A program made the position numbers and the translations under genes. Positions 5,345 through 9,182 of a DNA stretch of 9,182 nt are shown piece after piece. Origin of the DNA: a bacterium (GTDB taxonomy: Bacteria > Gemmatimonadota > Gemmatimonadetes > Gemmatimonadales > Gemmatimonadaceae); assembly GCA_021802745.1 (NCBI GenBank), contig JAJZRK010000132.1:1-9182 (forward strand). Direction: 5' to 3'. Each line of letters begins with the position of its first letter. Positions within the stretch are counted from its first letter, which is position 1. The notes beneath the pieces are model-generated. The model saw only the letters and a list, made by a program, of their open reading frames with translations, was not told the origin of the DNA and did not search any database.

Positions 5345-7021
5345 CTACTCGACTGCTCGGCTATCCGAATTCGAACCCTTCTTCCGGTAGAGCGCCTCGT
5401 CCGCGCGGTCCAGTGCGTCCGCGAGCGGAAGAATGGGATCGAGTGCGCTCACGCCGACGCTCGCCTTCACCGTAAAGGTGAGGCTTGTCGGACGCAGCGC
5501 CGAAATTGCGCCGGCCAGCCGCGCGCCCAGTTGGCTGGCGACCGCCTCGCCGCCTTCTCCAATGAGGGCGACGAACTCGTCACCGCCCCAGCGCGCGATG
5601 ATGTCCGACTCGCGCAGGATGCTCTTGAACGCGCTGGCGACGAGACGGATGGCCTCGTCGCCGGCGGCGTGGCCGTGCGCGTCATTGATCTGCTTGAGCC
5701 CGTCAATGTCGGCGAAGACCACCACCGAGCTGTGCTGCTCGCGGCGCGCGCGCGCCACCTCGGCCTCGGCGAAGAAGGCAAAGCCGCGCCGATTCGCAAG
5801 GCCCGTGAGTTCGTCAATGAGCGCCAGCGCCTGCAGGTCGCGCTCATAGCGCACCTGCTGGGTGATGTCGCGCGCCAGCATCACCACCGCGGGGCGGTCG
5901 AGGTAGAAGCACGGCCCGACGGTCATCTCCACGTCCACGAAACGCCCCGTATGGCTGCGCAACTGGCCGCGCAGGCGCGGGGCGGCCTCGCCTACCGCCG
6001 GTGGGCGGGGTGCGGTCAGGGCGTCGCGCAGTTCAACCGAAATGAAGTCTCCAAGGGCGCGCCCGCGAAGATCCTGCGCACGTTCCACGCCGAGCAGTCG
6101 TGCGGCCGCGAGATTGGCGAACCGGATCTCGCCGCCCACGTGCACCATGACCGCGTCGGGGGAAAGGGCCAGCAGCTGATGGTAGCGCGCCTCCGTCTCC
6201 TGCAGCGCGCGCAGCTGCTTGTTGGCGCGGTACCGGCTCGTATAGAGCCAGCCGGCGGCCAACAGCGAGAGGGCAAGCGCCGCGTAGAGCCAGCGCACGG
6301 GGATGCCGGGGGCGACCGGCTGCGGCACGCTGATGTCGTCGCGGGTGCGGGGGACGATCTGCCAGATCAGCGGGTCATCGGCATTGTCGCGGTAGGACGC
6401 GATCACGCCGGCCACGGTGACACTGTCCGCGTAGCGCACGCGCGACAGGTCAATGGGCTCGCCGTGGTTGGACGGCACCCAGATGGTCAGCGTGCCCGCC
6501 GCCTCGGGGTTCAGGTCGCGCAGGCGCAGATACTGCCCGCCCTCGCTCGTCCCGAATCCCGCCACGCGGCCGCGCACGCGCACGAGGCGCCCTGAATACT
6601 TCGGCAGCAATTCGTGATCCACCGCGATGTTCGCCGGGGTCATCAGTGTCCGCGGCACCGGAATGACGTCGAGCGAATTGCTGACGAGTTCGAGATTGCC
6701 GCGGTATTGCCGCACCACGCCCGTGGCGACGATGCTGTCGCCCACCTGCACCTCTGCATCGAGCATGCGCGAGAAGACGCGAATGCCGCCCGACGAGTCC
6801 TCGAGGGCGATGTCAAAGACCGTGGACTGCAGCTGGCCGGTTCCCGCGGTCACGCGGCCGCTCACGGTCACCGTGTCGCCGCGGTCGAGTGCGCGGACGG
6901 CCTGCGCGATGGGCAGCACGGGGCGCGGCTGCTGCGCCGTGACCAGCGCAGGCCAGGCGAGGGCTGCGACGATGAACAGTGAGCGCATGCGGCGTCGGAT
7001 GCTGGAGAGCACGGGAATCAT
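5345..7021 (-). CDS. Membrane-bound diguanylate cyclase: periplasmic OB-fold-like region, PAS and GGDEF
   Basis: A 558-residue signalling protein. A signal peptide (basic SIRRRMR, then LFIVAALAWPALVTAQ, residues 7-30) leads into a periplasmic region of about 210 residues with two OB-fold-like segments: one around 50-120 (VTVSGRVTAG... FDIALEDSSGGIRVFS) and one around 144-230 (RLVRVRGRVAGFG... YLRLRD). A membrane helix (about 243-260, WLYAALALSLLAAGWLY) is followed by a PAS domain (about 275-390) and a GGDEF domain (about 395-550). The cyclase has DELTGLANRR, FADIDGLKQIND and an intact RWGGDEF (479-483), so it should make cyclic di-GMP from GTP. RESD (470-473) lies five residues before GGDEF, the classic inhibitory I-site, implying product feedback. 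No EAL domain. Start candidates are ATG 7048, 7021 and 6988; 7021 gives a basic n-region, none has a clear Shine-Dalgarno. The OB-like call rests on sequence pattern only. Stand-alone gene with terminators on both sides. Confidence 0.9.
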   Translation of the reverse strand: MIPVLSSIRRRMRSLFIVAALAWPALVTAQQPRPVLPIAQAVRALDRGDTVTVSGRVTAGTGQLQSTVFDIALEDSSGGIRVFSRMLDAEVQVGDSIVATGVVRQYRGNLELVSNSLDVIPVPRTLMTPANIAVDHELLPKYSGRLVRVRGRVAGFGTSEGGQYLRLRDLNPEAAGTLTIWVPSNHGEPIDLSRVRYADSVTVAGVIASYRDNADDPLIWQIVPRTRDDISVPQPVAPGIPVRWLYAALALSLLAAGWLYTSRYRANKQLRALQETEARYHQLLALSPDAVMVHVGGEIRFANLAAARLLGVERAQDLRGRALGDFISVELRDALTAPRPPAVGEAAPRLRGQLRSHTGRFVDVEMTVGPCFYLDRPAVVMLARDITQQVRYERDLQALALIDELTGLANRRGFAFFAEAEVARARREQHSSVVVFADIDGLKQINDAHGHAAGDEAIRLVASAFKSILRESDIIARWGGDEFVALIGEGGEAVASQLGARLAGAISALRPTSLTFTVKASVGVSALDPILPLADALDRADEALYRKKGSNSDSRAVE

Positions 7022-7092
7022 GTGTTTGCGAAGCGCCGAATGTAGCATGCTGGTTGGCGTTGCACCACGGTGGGGTGTTCCAAAGTGAACAG

Positions 7093-7132
7093 CAAGAGAC
7101 GACGGAGCGCAGCGCGCCCCCGTCGTCTCTTG
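7093..7132 (-). terminator. Terminator hairpin downstream of the M14 peptidase gene
   Basis: CAAGAGACGACGG (7093-7105) pairs perfectly with CCGTCGTCTCTTG (7120-7132), a 13-bp stem around a GC-rich 14-base loop. It lies about 50 bases past the peptidase stop on the minus strand and about 70 before the cyclase start. On that strand the right arm ends in CTCTTG and CTGTTC follows, a moderately T-rich tail. It should separate the two transcripts. Confidence 0.65.
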
Positions 7133-7182
7133 TCGTGTGCCGGGCCTCCGCCATCTGCGCGATGGCGGGGCCAGGTCGCTGC

Positions 7183-9180
7183 CTACTTCTTGCCGGCGTC
7201 GAGATCGTTCCAGTTCATGATGGTGTTGAAGCCGAACGAGTACGTCCCCTGGGTCTGCCACCGCCAGAACGGACGGATGGCGAACATCACCACATGCCCC
7301 TTGCCGACCGACGCATCCACCAGTTGGGCGCGGCCGCTCAGCGACTGGCCGTTGACGAGCGAGCCCGACAACAGCATCTCGTCGGCGTTCGTGGGGAAGG
7401 AGAGAATGACGCGCGGGCGTTCGCCGACGGCCACGGCCTGGCCTCCAAACCCGCCGCCACCACCGCCCGCGCCTCCGCGGCCGGTGGGCGCCGCGGGCGC
7501 CGCGACGACCGGCGCCGCCGACGCGTCCCACGGCGACAGCTTCGGCTGATTCGGCGTCGCCATCGGCGTCACGTTCTGGCTCTGCGACGATCCGCGGGCG
7601 AAGCCGCCGAAGCCGCCTAAGCCGGCGGGGCTGGCATTGAGCACCGGCGCCGTGCTGAAGTAGACGGGGACCTGGCTCCCCGGATACCCGTACGCAATGG
7701 GGCTCTTCTTGTCGGCGATGACGCCGCGCAGGATCGAGCCGCGCACGAACAGGTCGCTCGGCGTCTCCACCGTCACGCCCGGCGTCAGGTTGAACTCGGG
7801 GAAGATGGTGGACGTCGCCCCCTCGGTGATGAGCGTCCCGCCGTCCTGCACGAACTTGTACAGGTTCATCAGCCCCTCGAGCGCCATGCCGCCCCGGATG
7901 TCATCGCTCTCGTCGGGCGTGCCGAGGTTCGGCGTCGCCGCCGTCTTCTTGTAGGGCAGGGGCTCCTTGCCGGTGTTGGCCATGCCATTCACCATGGACT
8001 GCGCCGTCCCGCCGACGTGCGGGAAGATGATCACGTCGTACTTGGCGCGCAGGTTCCCCTCGGTGCGCAGCTTCTGGTCGGCGAAGTAGGTGAACGGAAT
8101 GCCGTAGGTGTCGAGGGCGGCGCGCACCCATCCCTCGTCCTGCGTGCGCGTCCAGCTGTGCACGTAGCCGATGCGAGGCACGTCGAGGTCGTGGCGCTTG
8201 ACGGTCGGCGCGCTCGCCACCGCCACGGCACTGAGGCCGAGCGCCTTGAGCTGCGGCTCGAGCTTGGCGCGGTCGGCGTTGGTGATGATGAACGACCCGG
8301 CGGCGAACTTGTGGCCGCCCGCCTCGAAGTCTTCCTCGGCGGCCGCCATCTTCACGTCCGCGTTCTTGAAGCGGAAGGTCACGAGATTGTTGTCGCTGGT
8401 GGCGGCGACGATGAGCGTGGCGCCATTTCCCTCGACGCCGCCGGCGGCGACGACCGGTGCGGTGATGGGCGTCATCGCCTGCGTCAGGACCGCCTTGTCG
8501 CTCACCGGCGTGATGGTGAGGTTGCGCATCAGCTGGAACGTCCACCCCGTGTCGTCGTACGGCGACGGATTGGCGGCGGAGAACGCCTGCAGGGCGAAGT
8601 ACATGTCGGCGAGCGTGCGGTACGGCTGGTCGGCGCGGACGATGTAGTCGCCGGCCTTCACGTCCACAGTGCCGGCCTTGAACGCGGCGGTGGCGCGGTG
8701 GAATTCGAGCCCCTGCGTCATCAGGTCGTTCACCGCCTGCGCCGCGTCGGCCTTGCGCACCTGGTTGGCCGGAATCACCCACGCGTAGGTGGGGCCGTTC
8801 TTCCCCTTGTCCACCGACCGCTTGTTCTTGAGCCAGTAGTTCTCGAGGAAGAGCGTGCGGTTCTTCGCGACGTGCGACAGCGACAGCAGCATCGCCGATT
8901 CCTGGATGTTCGTGTTGTTGCGCGGCCCCCAGTTGATGACGGGGAGCGGCGGATTCGGGCGGAACCACTCGCGGCTCGTCGTCGTCGCCGGCGGGCGCAC
9001 GACGTAATTGTCGGGGCCGTAGCTCTGCACCTCGTAGAAGCGGCCGGTGGCGTTGTGCGCGTGCGCCACGTAGAAGAGGTAGTTCGGCGTCCAGCCGTCG
9101 TAGAACCCGTAGGTCCAGACGCCCGGCACGCCACGCTTGGCCATCTCCATCACCTCGTTGTTGGCGAGGTTCCACCACTC
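7183..9180 (-). CDS. M14-type zinc carboxypeptidase family protein, C-terminal part (5' end outside window)
   Basis: The frame is open to the right edge, so the GTG at 9153 is internal (preceding codons read EWWNLANNE). About 665 residues are visible. The first part, WTYGFYDGWTPNYLFYVAHAHNATGRFYEVQSYG, resembles the end of the catalytic domain of large bacterial M14-like peptidases; the Glu of GRFYEVQSYG (fragment residue 50) is a candidate catalytic residue, but the zinc ligands must lie upstream and were not seen. A middle region of unassigned fold follows. Around residues 330-500, PRIGYVHSWTRTQDEGWVRAALD and KYDVIIFPHVGG look like a class I glutamine-amidotransferase-like fold without a recognisable catalytic Cys-His-Glu triad. 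A Gly-rich linker (GRGGAGGGGGGFGG, near 7450-7490) precedes a C-terminal beta-region ending MNWNDLDAGKK. Such proteins are normally exported peptide scavengers; the signal peptide is not visible here. Family is likely, substrate unknown. A terminator hairpin follows. Confidence 0.85.
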   Translation of the reverse strand, partial: EWWNLANNEVMEMAKRGVPGVWTYGFYDGWTPNYLFYVAHAHNATGRFYEVQSYGPDNYVVRPPATTTSREWFRPNPPLPVINWGPRNNTNIQESAMLLSLSHVAKNRTLFLENYWLKNKRSVDKGKNGPTYAWVIPANQVRKADAAQAVNDLMTQGLEFHRATAAFKAGTVDVKAGDYIVRADQPYRTLADMYFALQAFSAANPSPYDDTGWTFQLMRNLTITPVSDKAVLTQAMTPITAPVVAAGGVEGNGATLIVAATSDNNLVTFRFKNADVKMAAAEEDFEAGGHKFAAGSFIITNADRAKLEPQLKALGLSAVAVASAPTVKRHDLDVPRIGYVHSWTRTQDEGWVRAALDTYGIPFTYFADQKLRTEGNLRAKYDVIIFPHVGGTAQSMVNGMANTGKEPLPYKKTAATPNLGTPDESDDIRGGMALEGLMNLYKFVQDGGTLITEGATSTIFPEFNLTPGVTVETPSDLFVRGSILRGVIADKKSPIAYGYPGSQVPVYFSTAPVLNASPAGLGGFGGFARGSSQSQNVTPMATPNQPKLSPWDASAAPVVAAPAAPTGRGGAGGGGGGFGGQAVAVGERPRVILSFPTNADEMLLSGSLVNGQSLSGRAQLVDASVGKGHVVMFAIRPFWRWQTQGTYSFGFNTIMNWNDLDAGKK

Positions 9181-9182
9181 GT

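Noticed and set aside
5365..5385. TTCGAACCC resembling a tRNA T-loop
   Set aside because: No T-stem or acceptor pairing surrounds it, and it lies inside the 3' end of the cyclase coding sequence.
5321..6595. Plus-strand open frame of 424 codons opposite the diguanylate cyclase
   Set aside because: Antisense shadow of a gene with intact PAS and GGDEF motifs; no recognisable domain of its own.
7901..9178. Second minus-strand frame of 425 codons within the M14-type gene
   Set aside because: Arg/Gln/His-rich out-of-frame translation of the peptidase gene, with no family features.

Overview
The window is GC-rich, densely coding chromosomal DNA holding seven protein genes, two of them cut by the window edges. 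No rRNA, tRNA, CRISPR array, insertion sequence or phage gene is visible. The gene content (large M14-type peptidase with a C-terminal amidotransferase-like domain, PM20D1-like M20 peptidase, lipoprotein cytochrome c, Tat-exported GH29 fucosidase), the high GC and the weak or missing Shine-Dalgarno sequences suggest a free-living aerobic heterotroph, possibly of the Gemmatimonadota. This assignment is inference from the style of the proteins and was not tested by a search.

Layout. Plus strand: the 3' part of a hydantoinase B/oxoprolinase gene (2-853), a short repetitive spacer, then a membrane-anchored M20 metallopeptidase (975-2450). The M20 gene meets a minus-strand cluster tail to tail, the two stop codons overlapping in one CTAG. 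Minus strand, in order of transcription: GH29 alpha-L-fucosidase (4887 to 3500, with an apparent frameshift between its Tat signal peptide and the enzyme), a small lipoprotein cytochrome c (3399 to 3001) and a TerB-like protein (2917 to 2447). Between the fucosidase and the next gene lies about 410 bp without a convincing gene. It carries a strong terminator hairpin (5241-5272) and, just upstream of the fucosidase start, a 23-bp tandem repeat. Further along the minus strand are a diguanylate cyclase with a predicted periplasmic OB-fold-like sensor region, one membrane helix, PAS and GGDEF (7021 to 5345), a terminator hairpin (7093-7132), and the 3' part of an M14-type peptidase that runs off the right edge.

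How the genes fit together. Most products are predicted to be exported or membrane-bound and several degrade organic matter: two peptidases, a glycosidase and a hydantoin/oxoproline-type amidohydrolase. They look like independent scavenging and signalling genes rather than one pathway. The only plausible short co-transcribed group is cytochrome c plus TerB, perhaps with the fucosidase. I see no clear new multi-gene system. The points most worth checking are the fucosidase frameshift, the tandem repeat at its start, the architecture of the diguanylate cyclase and the structured intergenic region.
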